64,000 nucleotides of DNA from Streptosporangium canum (GTDB lineage: Bacteria; Actinomycetota; Actinomycetes; Streptosporangiales; Streptosporangiaceae): positions 245,388 through 309,387 of the forward strand of contig NZ_FOQY01000005.1 of assembly GCF_900113865.1 (NCBI RefSeq), in the 5' to 3' direction. Positions within the stretch are counted from its first letter, which is position 1, and each line of letters starts with the position of its first letter. Below the pieces are notes generated by a model. The model ran no database searches and was not told the DNA's origin. It worked only from the letters and a program-made list of their open reading frames with translations. The translations under genes and the position numbers were made by a program. Shown one piece after another: positions 32,178 through 42,451 of the stretch.

Positions 32178-33155
32178 ATGTTCAAGAGGATCTCGGCGCT
32201 GCTGCTGGCCGGCGCTGTCACGATGACGATGGCAGGATGCGGCGGCGACGGCGGTTCGGGCGGCTCCGCCGACGACGGCAAGATCACGATGGGATTCTCC
32301 CAGGTCGGCGCCGAGAGCGGCTGGCGCACCGCCAACACCAAGTCCGTCCAGGGGGCCGCGGCGGCCGCCGGAGTCACGCTGAAGTTCTCCGACGCGCAGC
32401 AGAAGCAGGAGAACCAGATCAAGGCCATCCGCTCCTACATCCAGCAGAAGGTGGACGTCATCGCCTTCTCGCCGGTCGTGGAGTCCGGCTGGGACACCGT
32501 GCTCAAGGAGGCCAAGAACGCCTCCATCCCGGTCATCCTCACCGACCGGGCCGTCGACTCCGCGGACACCAGCCTCTACAAGACCTTCCTCGGCTCGGAC
32601 TTCGTCGAGGAGGGCCGTAAGGCCGGCACGTGGCTGACCGAGGAGTTCAAGGACTCCAAGGATCCGGTGAACATCGTCGAGCTGCAGGGCACCACCGGCT
32701 CGGCGCCGGCCAACGACCGCAAGGCGGGCTTCGCCGAGGTCATCGGGGCCGACCCCAAGTTCAAGGTGATCGCCTCGCAGACCGGCGACTTCACCCGCGC
32801 CAAGGGCAAGGAGGTCATGGAGGCCTTCCTGAAGGCCAACCCGGACATCGACGTGCTCTACGCGCACAACGACGACATGGGTCTCGGCGCGATCGAGGCG
32901 ATCGAGGGCGCGGGCAAGGTGCCCGGCAAGGACATCAAGATCATCACGATCGACGCCGTCAAGGACGGCATGCAGGCCCTCGCCGACGGCAAGATCAGCT
33001 ACATCGTCGAGTGCAGCCCGCTGCTCGGCCCCCAGCTGATGGACCTGGCCGCGAAGGCCGTCAAGGGGGAGAGCATCCCGGCCCGCGTCGTGACGGAGGA
33101 GACCACCTTCACGCAGGAGCAGGCCAAGGAAGCCCTGCCGAGCCGCCAGTACTGA
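32178..33155 (+). CDS. furanose-binding lipoprotein, YtfQ-like
   Basis: The product is 325 aa. The lipoprotein signal ends in TMAGC (cysteine 19). The mature protein is a type I sugar-binding protein that closely follows E. coli YtfQ (GFSQVGAESGWRTANT, QQKQENQIKAIRSYI, LTDRAVD), the galactofuranose-binding protein. AAAGGA precedes the ATG. It is the first gene of the transporter-araBDA operon, so the likely ligand here is a furanose form of L-arabinose. A stable hairpin follows, which would let this gene be expressed above the rest. Confidence 0.9.
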   Translation: MFKRISALLLAGAVTMTMAGCGGDGGSGGSADDGKITMGFSQVGAESGWRTANTKSVQGAAAAAGVTLKFSDAQQKQENQIKAIRSYIQQKVDVIAFSPVVESGWDTVLKEAKNASIPVILTDRAVDSADTSLYKTFLGSDFVEEGRKAGTWLTEEFKDSKDPVNIVELQGTTGSAPANDRKAGFAEVIGADPKFKVIASQTGDFTRAKGKEVMEAFLKANPDIDVLYAHNDDMGLGAIEAIEGAGKVPGKDIKIITIDAVKDGMQALADGKISYIVECSPLLGPQLMDLAAKAVKGESIPARVVTEETTFTQEQAKEALPSRQY

Positions 33156-33160
33156 TCGAC

Positions 33161-33188
33161 GACGGGCCGCTTCCCGGAGCGGCCCGTC
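33161..33188 (+). terminator. intercistronic hairpin after the binding-protein gene
   Basis: A perfect 10-bp stem (GACGGGCCGC with GCGGCCCGTC) and an eight-base loop, without a T-run, between the binding-protein and ATPase genes. It looks like a partial terminator or mRNA-stabilising structure. Confidence 0.65.
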
Positions 33189-33213
33189 TCCCATCGAGGA
33201 AGGCGGACGCCGC

Positions 33214-34725
33214 ATGACCGCACCCGTCCCGATCCTGCGGATGCGCGGGATCAGCAAAGAGTTCCCCGGCGTGAAGGCACTGTCCGGCGTCGACTTCCGG
33301 CTGCTGCCGGGAGAGGTGCACGCGCTCATGGGGGAGAACGGCGCCGGGAAGTCGACCCTCATCAAGGTCCTCACCGGTGTCCACGACATCGACGCCGGAG
33401 AGATCGAACTGGGCGGCCGGAAGGTCGTCTTCGCCGGCCCGTCGGCCGCCCAGCAGGCCGGGATCAGCACCGTCTACCAGGAGGTCAACCTCTGCACGAA
33501 CCTCTCGGTCGCGGAGAACATCCTCATCGGCCGCGAGCCGCGCCGCCTGGGCCGGATCCAGTGGGGCCGGACGCGCCGCCGGGCCGCCGAGCTGCTCGCC
33601 CGGCTGGAGCTCGACATCGACGTGTCGGCGCCGCTGTCGGCCTACTCGCCGGCCATGCAGCAGATGGTCGCGATCGCCAGGGCCGTGGACGTCTCGGCCC
33701 GGGTGCTGATCCTGGACGAGCCCACCTCCAGCCTGGACACCGGGGAGGTCGCCCAGCTCTTCCGGGTGATGCGCAAGCTCAAGGAGGAGGGCATCGCGAT
33801 CCTGTTCGTCTCGCACTTCCTCGACCAGGTCTACGAGATCTCCGACCGCATGACGATCCTGCGCAACGGCCGGCTCGTGAGCGAGCACCTCACCGGCGAG
33901 CTCGGCCAGGTCGAGCTGGTCGGCAAGATGATCGGCCGCGAGCTCGCCGACCTGGAGAAGCTGGAGGGCAAGCCGCTCGCCCGGGAGACGGAAGCGCTGG
34001 TGGAGGCCGAGGATCTGGGCAGGGCCGGGGCCGTCGAACCGTTCACCCTCACCATCCACGAGGGCGAGGTCGTCGGCCTGGCCGGGCTGCTCGGCTCCGG
34101 GCGCACCGAGATCGCCCGTCTGCTGTTCGGCGCCGACCACGCGGGCACCGGCTCTCTCAAGATCGACGGCCGGCCGGTGAGCCTGCGCACCCCGCGGGCG
34201 GCCATGAACCACCGGATCGCCTTCTGCTCGGAGAACCGCCGCGCCGAGGGGCTCATCCCCGACCTCACCGTGCGGGAGAACCTCATCCTGGCCCTGCAGG
34301 CGGCACGCGGCTGGAGCAGACCGATCCCGCGCCGCAAGCAGGACGAGCTGGTCGATAAGTACATCTCCGCGCTGAAGATCAACCCGGCCGACCCCGAGCA
34401 GCTGATCAGGAACCTCAGCGGCGGCAACCAGCAGAAGGTGATGCTGGCCCGCTGGCTCATTCTCGAACCCCGCCTGCTCATCCTCGACGAGCCCACCCGG
34501 GGCATCGACGTCGGCGCCAAGGCCGAGATCCAGCGCCTGGTCGCCTCCCTGTCCGACGGCGGCATGGCCGTGCTGTTCATCTCCGCCGAGCTGGAGGAGG
34601 TGCTGCGGCTCAGCCACAAGATCGGTGTGCTGCGCGACCGCAGGCTGGTCGCCGAGCTGGACAACGACGACGACCTCACGACCGACGTCCTCATGGAGAC
34701 GATCGCGAGCGGAGCCCGCGCATGA
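33214..34725 (+). CDS. sugar ABC transporter ATPase, YtfR-like, two ABC domains
   Basis: The product is 503 aa. The first ABC domain has Walker A GENGAGKST and Walker B VLILDEPTSSLD, with a degenerate signature (YSPAMQQM). The second has a degenerate Walker A (LLGSGRTE), an intact signature LSGGNQQK and LLILDEPTRGID. This asymmetric pattern is normal for the RbsA/YtfR class. It powers furanose uptake with the two permeases that follow. The stop overlaps the ATG of the first permease. Confidence 0.93.
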   Translation: MTAPVPILRMRGISKEFPGVKALSGVDFRLLPGEVHALMGENGAGKSTLIKVLTGVHDIDAGEIELGGRKVVFAGPSAAQQAGISTVYQEVNLCTNLSVAENILIGREPRRLGRIQWGRTRRRAAELLARLELDIDVSAPLSAYSPAMQQMVAIARAVDVSARVLILDEPTSSLDTGEVAQLFRVMRKLKEEGIAILFVSHFLDQVYEISDRMTILRNGRLVSEHLTGELGQVELVGKMIGRELADLEKLEGKPLARETEALVEAEDLGRAGAVEPFTLTIHEGEVVGLAGLLGSGRTEIARLLFGADHAGTGSLKIDGRPVSLRTPRAAMNHRIAFCSENRRAEGLIPDLTVRENLILALQAARGWSRPIPRRKQDELVDKYISALKINPADPEQLIRNLSGGNQQKVMLARWLILEPRLLILDEPTRGIDVGAKAEIQRLVASLSDGGMAVLFISAELEEVLRLSHKIGVLRDRRLVAELDNDDDLTTDVLMETIASGARA

Positions 34726-35768
34726 ACGCCGTCCTCAGGCACCGGCTTCTGTGGCCCGCCGTCGTCCTGGCCGCGCTGCTGCTGACCAACCTGCTGTTCA
34801 CCGGCACCTTCTTCGCCGTCCAGATGCGCGACGGCCACCTCTACGGCAGCCTGATCGACATCGTCAGGTTCGGCGCGCCGCTGATCCTCGTCGCGCTCGG
34901 CATGACGCTGGTCATCGCCACCGGTGGCATCGACCTGTCGGTCGGCTCGGTCGTGTCGATCTCCGGCGCCCTGGCCTGTCTGCGGATCAGCGGCATGGAC
35001 GACCAGAACACCGTCTCCGGCGTGGTCGCGGCCGCCGGCCTCGGCCTCGTGCTCTCCCTGGCCCTCGGGGTGTGGAACGGCCTCCTCGTCGCGGGCGTCG
35101 GCATCCAGCCGATCATCGCGACACTGATCCTCATGGTCGCGGGACGCGGCCTGGCCCAGCTCATCACCGACGGCCAGATCATCACCGTCAACAGCGGTCC
35201 GTACAAGCTCATCGGCGGCGGCTACTGGCTCACGCTGCCGTTCGGCATCATCATCGTGCTGGCGGTCCTCGCGCTGACCGCGGTGCTCACCCGGCGCCTG
35301 GCCCTGGGCCTGCTCATCGAGTCGGTCGGCGGGAACGCGGAGGCCAGCCGTCTGGCGGGCATCCGCTCGCGTGGCGTGATCATCGCGGTCTACACGTTCG
35401 CCGCGCTGTGCGCGGGCGTCGCCGGGCTCATGATCAGTTCGAACGTCTCCAGCGCCGACGGCAACAACGCCGGTCTCTGGATCGAACTGGACGCCATCCT
35501 CGCCGTCGTCATCGGCGGCACCTCGCTGGCGGGGGGCCGGTTCTCGCTCGGCGGCACCGTGCTGGGCGCGCTCATCATCCAGACGCTGACCACCACGATC
35601 TACTCGATCGGCGTGCCTCCGGAGACGACGCTGCTGTTCAAGGCGCTCGTGGTCACCGTGGTGTGCCTGCTCCAGTCCCCGGCCTTCCGCGAGAAGGCAT
35701 TCCACCGCCGCAGGCGCCCGGTGACGGCGCCCCCCGCGGCCGAGGAGAAGGTGAGGGTCCCGGCGTGA
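34722..35768 (+). CDS. sugar ABC transporter permease, YtfT-like
   Basis: The product is 348 aa. It has eight to ten TM segments and the family signature GMTLVIATGGIDLSVGSVVSI, plus IGGTSLAGGRFSLGGT near the end. It is the first of two different permeases, as in the YtfQRT-YjfF system. The start overlaps the ATPase gene (ATGA) and the stop overlaps the next permease (GTGA). The C-terminal tail is longer and more charged than in YtfT. Confidence 0.92.
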   Translation: MNAVLRHRLLWPAVVLAALLLTNLLFTGTFFAVQMRDGHLYGSLIDIVRFGAPLILVALGMTLVIATGGIDLSVGSVVSISGALACLRISGMDDQNTVSGVVAAAGLGLVLSLALGVWNGLLVAGVGIQPIIATLILMVAGRGLAQLITDGQIITVNSGPYKLIGGGYWLTLPFGIIIVLAVLALTAVLTRRLALGLLIESVGGNAEASRLAGIRSRGVIIAVYTFAALCAGVAGLMISSNVSSADGNNAGLWIELDAILAVVIGGTSLAGGRFSLGGTVLGALIIQTLTTTIYSIGVPPETTLLFKALVVTVVCLLQSPAFREKAFHRRRRPVTAPPAAEEKVRVPA

Positions 35769-36748
35769 GCGTCCTTGTCGCCGGCCGCCGCGCGGTCCCG
35801 AGGAAGTACGTCCCGGTCCTGGTGACCGCCTGCCTGTTCGCCGCGATGTTCGCCGCCGGCGGCCTCCGCTACGACAGTTTCGCCACCGGTCAGGTCGTCC
35901 TCAACGTCTTCATCGACAACGCCTTCCTGCTCGTCGTCGCGGTCGGCATGACGTTCGTGATCCTCACCGGCGGCATCGACCTGTCGGTCGGCGCGGTGGT
36001 CGCGCTCTCGACGATGATCTCGGCGAGCCTCGTCACGGACCAGGGCTGGCCGTCGCCGGCGGTGATCCCGCTGGTGCTGGCCATCGGCGCGGCGCTCGGC
36101 TGGGCGATGGGCTGCATCATCCACTACTTCGAGATCCAGCCGTTCATCGTGACGCTGGCCGGGATGTTCCTGGCCAGGGGCCTGTGCTACACGATCGGCA
36201 CCGACTCGATCTCCATCACCGACGAGACCTACACCGCCCTCGCCCAGGCCCGCGTCGACCTGCCGGGCGGCATGTCCGTCTCGCCGAGCGTGGTCATCGC
36301 GCTGGTGGTCGTCCTCGTCGCGGCCTACGTGCTGCACTACACCCGTCTGGGCCGCAATGTCTACGCGACCGGCGGGAGCGAGCAGTCGGCACTGCTCATG
36401 GGCCTGCCGGTGGCCAGGACGAAGATCGCGGTCTACACGATCAGCGGCTTCTGCTCGGCGCTCGGCGGCGTGCTGCTCTCCCTCTACATGCTGTCGGGGT
36501 ACGGCCTGCACGCGGTCGGCATGGAGCTGGACGCGATCGCGGCGGTCGTCATCGGCGGCACGCTCCTGACCGGCGGCTCGGGCTACCTGCTCGGCACCGT
36601 GCTCGGCGTGCTCGTCCTGGGGCTGATCCAGACGATCATCAGCTTCGAGGGCACGCTCAGCTCCTGGTGGACCAAGATCTTCATCGGTCTGCTCCTGCTG
36701 GTCTTCATCCTGCTGCAGCGCCTCATCTCGGTGCGCCGCCGTACCTAG
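35765..36748 (+). CDS. sugar ABC transporter permease, YjfF-like
   Basis: The product is 327 aa with multiple TM segments. It has GMTFVILTGGIDLSVGAVVAL and IGGTLLTGGSGYLLGTVLG. GTG start overlaps the previous stop. It forms a heterodimer with the YtfT-like permease. A 46-base gap containing an operator separates it from araB. Confidence 0.92.
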   Translation: MSVLVAGRRAVPRKYVPVLVTACLFAAMFAAGGLRYDSFATGQVVLNVFIDNAFLLVVAVGMTFVILTGGIDLSVGAVVALSTMISASLVTDQGWPSPAVIPLVLAIGAALGWAMGCIIHYFEIQPFIVTLAGMFLARGLCYTIGTDSISITDETYTALAQARVDLPGGMSVSPSVVIALVVVLVAAYVLHYTRLGRNVYATGGSEQSALLMGLPVARTKIAVYTISGFCSALGGVLLSLYMLSGYGLHAVGMELDAIAAVVIGGTLLTGGSGYLLGTVLGVLVLGLIQTIISFEGTLSSWWTKIFIGLLLLVFILLQRLISVRRRT

Positions 36749-36791
36749 ACCGTTCAGTGGTACGGCGGAGCCGCACCTGATCAGTGGAGAT

Positions 36792-36807
36792 TGTGTGAAC
36801 GTTGACA
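36792..36807. promoter_or_regulatory. LacI-type operator O5 on the araB start codon
   Basis: GTGTGAACGTTGACAA matches O3 read on the opposite strand (CTGTGAACGTTAACAA) at 14 of 16 positions. It includes the GTG start codon of araB (36795). Binding would block an internal promoter or act as a roadblock to transcription from the transporter genes. Confidence 0.6.
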
Positions 36808-38450
36808 ACGAACGCTACGTGGTCGGTGTCGACTTCGGCACGCTGTCGGGCCGCGCCGTCGTGGTGCGGGTGGCCGACGGCGCCGAGGCCGGCAGCGCCG
36901 TGCACGAGTACGCCCACCGCGTGATCGAGGACCGCCTCCCCGGCACCGGTGCGCGCCTCGGGGCGGACTGGGCGCTGCAGTCGCCGCAGGACTGGCGTGA
37001 GGTGCTGCGCAACGCGGTGCCGCAGGCGCTGGCCGTCTCGGGGGTCTCCGCGTCGCAGGTCATCGGCATCGGCACCGACTTCACCGCCTGCACCGTGCTG
37101 CCCGCCACCGCGCAGGGCCTTCCGCTGTGCGAGCTGCCGGAGCTGAGGGGCCGGCCGCACGCCTGGCCGAAGCTGTGGAAGCACCATTCGGCGCAGCCGT
37201 ACGCCGACCGGATCAACGCCCTCGCCGAGCGGCGGGGCGAGAGCTGGCTGCCCCGCTACGGCGGCCGGATCTCCTCCGAATGGGAGTTCGCCAAGGGCCT
37301 CCAGGTCCTGGAGGAGGACCCCGAGGTGTATGGCAGGGCCGAGCGCTGGATCGAGGCCGCCGACTGGATCGTCTGGGAACTGACCGGCGTGGAGAGCCGC
37401 AACGTCTGCACCGCCGGCTACAAGGGCATCCACCAGGACGGCGCCTATCCCGGCGATGACTTCCTGGCCGAGCTCAATCCCGCCTTCGCCGGTTTCGCCG
37501 GCAAGCTCGGCCGGGAGCTGTCCCCCCTCGGCGGTCTGGCCGGCCGGCTGACCGCGCGGGCCGCCGGATGGACGGGGCTCCCCGAGGGCCTCGCGGTCGC
37601 CGTCGGCAACGTCGACGCGCACGTCACGGCCGTCGCCGCGGACGCGGTGCGGTCCGGCCAGATGGTCGCCATCATGGGCACCTCGACCTGCCACGTCATG
37701 CCGTCCGACCGGCTCGCCGAGGTGCCGGGCATGTGCGGCGTGGTCCGTGACGGCATCGTGCCGGGGCTGTGGGGCTACGAGGCGGGCCAGTCGGGCGTCG
37801 GCGACATCTTCGCCTGGTTCGTCGAGACCTCGGTGCCCGCCTCCTACTCGCGGGAGGCCGGCAGCCGCGGCATCACCGTGCACGAGTACCTCACCGAGCT
37901 GGCCGCCGCCCAGAAGGTCGGCGCGCACGGGCTGGTCGCGCTGGACTGGCACAACGGCAACCGCTCGGTGCTGGTCGACCACGACCTCTCCGGGATGGTC
38001 GTCGGCCAGACGCTCGCGACCAGACCCGAGGACACCTACCGGGCGCTCATCGAGGCCACCGCGTTCGGCGCCCGCGTGATCGTGGAGGCGTTCGAGGCCG
38101 CAGGGGTGCCGGTGGAGGAGTTCGTCGTCGCCGGCGGGCTGCTGAGGAACCGGTTCCTCATGCAGGTCTACGCCGACGTGCTGCGCCGCCCGCTGTCGGT
38201 GATCGGCTCCGGCCAGGGCCCGGCGCTCGGTTCGGCGATCCACGCGGCGGTCGCCGCAGGGGCCTACCGGGACGTCACCGCGGCAGCCGCCGCCATGGGC
38301 AAGCGCACCGAGGCGGCCTACGTACCCGACGCCGGGCGGGCGGACGCCTACGACCGGCTGTACGCCGAATACCGCGACCTGCACGACCACTTCGCGGACG
38401 GTGCGCTGCTGCACCGGCTCCGCGCCATCCGGAACGAGGGGGCCGCATGA
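36795..38450 (+). CDS. araB: L-ribulokinase
   Basis: The product is 551 aa and belongs to the FGGY carbohydrate kinase family. Nucleotide-binding segments [15 protein letters not shown] and MGTSTCHVM are present, as is the ribulokinase segment [11 protein letters not shown]. It phosphorylates L-ribulose with ATP to L-ribulose-5-phosphate. Its length is normal for AraB. GTG start; the ribosome binding site region (GTGGAGATT) overlaps operator O5. The stop overlaps the araD ATG. Confidence 0.95.
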   Translation: MNVDNERYVVGVDFGTLSGRAVVVRVADGAEAGSAVHEYAHRVIEDRLPGTGARLGADWALQSPQDWREVLRNAVPQALAVSGVSASQVIGIGTDFTACTVLPATAQGLPLCELPELRGRPHAWPKLWKHHSAQPYADRINALAERRGESWLPRYGGRISSEWEFAKGLQVLEEDPEVYGRAERWIEAADWIVWELTGVESRNVCTAGYKGIHQDGAYPGDDFLAELNPAFAGFAGKLGRELSPLGGLAGRLTARAAGWTGLPEGLAVAVGNVDAHVTAVAADAVRSGQMVAIMGTSTCHVMPSDRLAEVPGMCGVVRDGIVPGLWGYEAGQSGVGDIFAWFVETSVPASYSREAGSRGITVHEYLTELAAAQKVGAHGLVALDWHNGNRSVLVDHDLSGMVVGQTLATRPEDTYRALIEATAFGARVIVEAFEAAGVPVEEFVVAGGLLRNRFLMQVYADVLRRPLSVIGSGQGPALGSAIHAAVAAGAYRDVTAAAAAMGKRTEAAYVPDAGRADAYDRLYAEYRDLHDHFADGALLHRLRAIRNEGAA

Positions 38451-39094
38451 GAGAGACCGTCTGCGCACTCCACCAGGAGCTGGTGCGCAACAACCTGGTC
38501 GCCTGGACCGCGGGGAACGTCTCGGGGAGGGTGCCCGGGGAGGACCTGTTCGTCATCAAGCCGAGCGGTGTCCCCTACGACGACCTGACCCCCGAGGCGA
38601 TGGTCGTGTGCGACCTGGAGGGCAACCTCGTCGAGGGCGCGTTCTCCCCGTCCAGCGACACGGCCGCGCACGCCTACGTCTACCGGCACATGCCCGAGGT
38701 GAACGGCGTGGCGCACACCCACTCGACCTACGCCTCGGCCTGGGCGGCACGCGGCGAGCCGATCCCGTGCGTGCTGACCGCGATGGCCGACGAGTTCGGC
38801 GGCGAGATCCCCGTGGGCCCCTTCGCCCTGATCGGCGACGACGACATCGGCAAGGGGATCGTCGCCGTCCTGGAGGGCCACCGCTCCCCGGCGGTCCTCA
38901 TGCGCAACCACGGGGTCTTCACCATCGGCGACTCCCCGAAGGCGGCGGTGAAGGCGGCCGTCATGTGCGAGGACGTCGCCCGCACCGTGCACCTGTCCCG
39001 GCAGCTCGGCGAACCGCTGCCGATCCCGCAGGGCGACATCGACCGCTTGTACGGCCGCTACCAGCACGTTTATGGGCAAAGGAGTCAGCGTTGA
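38447..39094 (+). CDS. araD: L-ribulose-5-phosphate 4-epimerase
   Basis: The product is 215 aa, a class II aldolase-fold enzyme. It has [16 protein letters not shown], the metal-binding [10 protein letters not shown] and the later RNHGVF histidine. It converts L-ribulose-5-phosphate to D-xylulose-5-phosphate with a divalent metal. The start overlaps araB (ATGA) and the stop overlaps the TTG of araA. The araB-araD-araA order places it mid-operon. Confidence 0.93.
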   Translation: MRETVCALHQELVRNNLVAWTAGNVSGRVPGEDLFVIKPSGVPYDDLTPEAMVVCDLEGNLVEGAFSPSSDTAAHAYVYRHMPEVNGVAHTHSTYASAWAARGEPIPCVLTAMADEFGGEIPVGPFALIGDDDIGKGIVAVLEGHRSPAVLMRNHGVFTIGDSPKAAVKAAVMCEDVARTVHLSRQLGEPLPIPQGDIDRLYGRYQHVYGQRSQR

Positions 39095-40572
39095 AGGTCT
39101 GGTTTCTCACCGGCAGTCAGGGACTTTACGGTGACGACACGCTGCGCCAGGTGGCCGAGCAGTCCCGGCGGATCGCCGCGGCCCTGGACGAGGCGCTCCC
39201 CTTCGAGGTCGAGTGGGAGCCGGTGCTCACCGACGCCGCGGCGATCCGCAGGATGTGCCTGGAGGCGAACTCCTCCGACGAGTGCGTCGGGCTGATCGCG
39301 TGGATGCACACCTTCTCCCCGGCCAAGATGTGGATCGCCGGCCTGGACGCCCTGCGCAAGCCGCTGCTGCACCTGCACACCCAGGCCGACCTGGAACTGC
39401 CGTGGAGCTCCATCGACATGGACTTCATGAACCTCAACCAGGCGGCGCACGGTGACCGCGAGTTCGGCTACATCCAGGCCAGGCTCGGAGTGCCCCGCAA
39501 GACCGTGGCCGGCCATGTGAGCGACCCCTCCGTGGCGGCGCGGATCGAGGCGTGGGCCAGAGCGGCGGCAGGCCGGGCCGAGGTGGGCTCGCTCAGGCTG
39601 GCCAGGTTCGGCGACAACATGCGCGACGTGGCGGTGACCGAGGGCGACAAGGTCGAGGCCCAGCTCCGTTTCGGCGTGTCGGTCAACACCTACGGCGTCA
39701 ACGACCTGGTGGCCGCGGTCGACGCCTCCTCCGAAACCGAGGTCGCCACGCTGGTCAAGGAGTACGAGGACCTGTTCCGGGTCGCCCCCGAGCTGCGTGC
39801 CGGCGGCGAGCGGCACGACTCCCTGCGCTACGCGGCCCGGATCGAGCTGGGCCTGCGCCACTTCCTGGAGGCGGGCGGGTTCAAGGCGTTCACCACCAAC
39901 TTCGAGGACCTCGGCGGGCTGCGGCAGCTACCGGGCCTGGCGGTGCAGCGCCTGATGGCCGACGGCTACGGCTTCGGCGGCGAGGGCGACTGGAAGACCT
40001 CTGTGCTGCTGCGCACGCTGAAGGTGATGTCGGCCGGACTGCCGGGCGGCACCTCGTTCATGGAGGACTACACCTACCACCTGACGCCGGGACAGCAGCT
40101 CATCCTCGGCGCGCACATGCTGGAGGTCTGCCCGACGATCGCCTCGGGCGTCCCGTCGTGCGAGATCCACCCGCTCGGCATCGGCGGCCGGGAGGATCCG
40201 GTCCGGCTGGTGTTCGACGCCGAGCCCGGCCCCGCCGTCGTCGTCGGCCTGGCCGACATGGGGGAGCGGTTCCGGCTGGTCGCCAACGAGATCGACGTGG
40301 TCGCCCCGGCCGAGCCGCTGCCGAACCTGCCCGTGGCCAGGGCGGTCTGGAGGCCCCGGCCCGACCTGCGCACCTCGGCCGAGGCGTGGCTCACCGCCGG
40401 CGCCCCGCACCACACCGTCCTGTCGGCCGCGGTCGGCGTCGAGGAGCTCACCGACTTCGCCGACATGCTCGGTGTCGAACTGCTCGTCATCGACGCCGAC
40501 ACCACGCCACGCGGGTTCGCCAGGGAACTGCGCTGGAACCAGGCCTACTACCGTCTCGCCCAGGGATTCTGA
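39091..40572 (+). CDS. araA: L-arabinose isomerase
   Basis: The product is 493 aa. It opens with [16 protein letters not shown] and carries the metal/catalytic segments [19 protein letters not shown] and [11 protein letters not shown]. It interconverts L-arabinose and L-ribulose using Mn or a similar metal. TTG start at 39091 is supported by AAAGGAG six bases upstream and the TTGA overlap with araD. Last gene of the operon; a weak hairpin follows (about 40577-40596). Confidence 0.95.
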   Translation: MKVWFLTGSQGLYGDDTLRQVAEQSRRIAAALDEALPFEVEWEPVLTDAAAIRRMCLEANSSDECVGLIAWMHTFSPAKMWIAGLDALRKPLLHLHTQADLELPWSSIDMDFMNLNQAAHGDREFGYIQARLGVPRKTVAGHVSDPSVAARIEAWARAAAGRAEVGSLRLARFGDNMRDVAVTEGDKVEAQLRFGVSVNTYGVNDLVAAVDASSETEVATLVKEYEDLFRVAPELRAGGERHDSLRYAARIELGLRHFLEAGGFKAFTTNFEDLGGLRQLPGLAVQRLMADGYGFGGEGDWKTSVLLRTLKVMSAGLPGGTSFMEDYTYHLTPGQQLILGAHMLEVCPTIASGVPSCEIHPLGIGGREDPVRLVFDAEPGPAVVVGLADMGERFRLVANEIDVVAPAEPLPNLPVARAVWRPRPDLRTSAEAWLTAGAPHHTVLSAAVGVEELTDFADMLGVELLVIDADTTPRGFARELRWNQAYYRLAQGF

Positions 40573-40641
40573 CGTCGGCGCCCTCCCTCAGGGCCGAAGC
40601 GGAGCGGTTTCGCCGGGCCGTACCGTGGAAGGCTCACCGGG

Positions 40642-41793
40642 GTGGATGACGTGTGGGATCTGGTGATCGTCGGTGGCGGCCCCGCGGGCTCGGCGGCGGC
40701 CCTCCGCGCCAAGCAGCTCCGGCCGGCCGCGCGGGTGCTCCTGCTCGACAGGGCCGACTTCCCCCGTGACAAGGCCTGTGGCGACGGCGTCGCAGCCCAC
40801 GGCCGCGACGAGCTCGCCCTGCTCGGCGTCCCCGACCTCATCGCCGACTACCGGCCGACGCGGCGCCTGGAGGTGGTCTCCCCGGGCGGCGCGCGCGTCC
40901 GCGCCACCGTCGCCCGGCCCAACCATGTCGTCCCCCGCACGGTCTTCGACGCCCGCCTCGTCGACGCCGCCCGGGCGCGCGGCGTCGAGGTCCGCCGCCA
41001 TCGCGTCCGCGCCCTCACCGCCCACGGCGGTCACGTCGTCGTCGTCGACGGCGACGTCGCCGCCCGCGCGGTCGTCGCCGCCGACGGGGCCAACTCGACC
41101 GTGCGGCGCCTCATCGGCATCCCGGCCTCTCCGGCCGGGCACACCGCGATCGCCGTCCGCGGCTACGCCGACGTGCCCGCCGACGACGACGTCCAGTTCA
41201 TCGCCATGCAGAAGGACGGCTGGCCCGCGTACGCGTGGTCGTTCCCGATCGGTGACGGCACCGCCAACGTCGGCTTCGGGATGCTCCTGCCCCGGCTGCA
41301 CGCCACCGGCCTGCCCGGCCGCGAGGTGCTCCACGGACGGCTCGCCGAACTGCTTCCGCACCTCCCGGCCCGCGACCTGCGCGCCCACCACCTGCCCCTG
41401 TCACCCGGACGGCCGAGGCCCGGCGCCGGGCGGGTGATGCTCGCCGGTGACGCCGCCGGTCTGGTCAACCCGCTCACGGGCGAGGGCATCTACTACGCGC
41501 TGGTCTCCGGCAGGCTCGCCGGCGAGGCCGCCGTCCAGGCGGCCGGAGACCCGCTGCCCGCCTACCGGCACGCCCTGCGGAAAGCCCTCGGACGCCACCT
41601 GCGCACCACTGACGTGCTCGCCCGCGCCGCCCAGTCGCCCGGTTTCATCGACGCCGCGATCGGCACCGCGGGCCGGCGTCAGGAGGTGTTCGACCTGCTG
41701 GTCGACGTGGGTCTCGGCGCGGGCACCGTACCCCTGAGGCTCGGATGGGCCGTGCTGGGCCGCTGGATCCTGAACGGTGTCCGGCGGGGATGA
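40642..41793 (+). CDS. geranylgeranyl reductase-family FAD oxidoreductase
   Basis: The product is 383 aa. The N-terminal FAD-binding motif is VIVGGGPAGSAAA, followed by FPRDKACGDGV and the second FAD motif GDAAGLVNPLTGEGIYYAL. This pattern marks the geranylgeranyl reductase family (TIGR02032-like), which reduces prenyl double bonds. The GTG at 40642 follows GGAAGG. It is on the same strand as araA after a 69-base gap but unrelated in function, and probably has its own promoter. Reduction of a menaquinone or lipid prenyl chain is a reasonable guess. Confidence 0.85.
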   Translation: MDDVWDLVIVGGGPAGSAAALRAKQLRPAARVLLLDRADFPRDKACGDGVAAHGRDELALLGVPDLIADYRPTRRLEVVSPGGARVRATVARPNHVVPRTVFDARLVDAARARGVEVRRHRVRALTAHGGHVVVVDGDVAARAVVAADGANSTVRRLIGIPASPAGHTAIAVRGYADVPADDDVQFIAMQKDGWPAYAWSFPIGDGTANVGFGMLLPRLHATGLPGREVLHGRLAELLPHLPARDLRAHHLPLSPGRPRPGAGRVMLAGDAAGLVNPLTGEGIYYALVSGRLAGEAAVQAAGDPLPAYRHALRKALGRHLRTTDVLARAAQSPGFIDAAIGTAGRRQEVFDLLVDVGLGAGTVPLRLGWAVLGRWILNGVRRG

Positions 41794-41869
41794 GAAGGAT
41801 CTTCTCCTTCGGTTGAGCCGCCGGGCCGAGCCGGTCGCGACCGGATCCGGCATGCGGCAGAGTGGTCGC

Positions 41870-42451
41870 ATGATACGTCGCGCTCTCCCGATACTCCTCG
41901 GTCTGGCCGTCCTGTCCGGCTGTGGGACGGAGGGCACGCTCAGCCAGGCGGCGCTGGATCAGGCGCGTGCCCAGGGCGTGGCTCCGGATCTGATCTACGT
42001 GGTCGACCTGCCGGGCTACGAGCTGGCCGAGCAGTCGATCGGCGGGGTCGGAGACGAGGGCTTCGGAGCCTTCTACGTCTCGCCGGAGGGCGGGCAGGTG
42101 GAGCTCCGGATCGACCGCGGCACGTTCAGCGACGCCCTGTGCGCCGACACGCCCGTCAAGGACGCCGAGCCGACGGCGGCGGTGCGGTGCGAGCGTGACG
42201 AGGTCGGCTGGTACCGCGTGGCGGGAGGCCGCCACGAGTACACGGCGGTCAGCGGCGACCACTACATCCGGCTGAACGGCCGCGTCGGAGGGGCGGACCG
42301 GGCCGCGTTGAAGGCGGCCGTGGCCGGAGCGCGGCCCGTGACCGGGGAAGGCTCCGGGACACCCATGCCGCCGCGCACCCCGGTGCAGCGCGGCGACCTG
42401 CCCACCAACGGCGACGGCGCGCCGAACAACGACGTGGGCGCCGGTGGCTGA
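41870..42451 (+). CDS. lipoprotein of unknown function
   Basis: The product is 193 aa. The signal peptide MIRRALPILLGLAVLSGC ends in a lipobox. The mature domain of about 130 residues has two cysteines (DALCADTP, AVRCERD) and a disordered Gly/Pro/Asn tail. The ATG has no ribosome binding site but lies six bases after CAGAGT, fitting a leaderless transcript. No family recognised. Confidence 0.75.
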   Translation: MIRRALPILLGLAVLSGCGTEGTLSQAALDQARAQGVAPDLIYVVDLPGYELAEQSIGGVGDEGFGAFYVSPEGGQVELRIDRGTFSDALCADTPVKDAEPTAAVRCERDEVGWYRVAGGRHEYTAVSGDHYIRLNGRVGGADRAALKAAVAGARPVTGEGSGTPMPPRTPVQRGDLPTNGDGAPNNDVGAGG

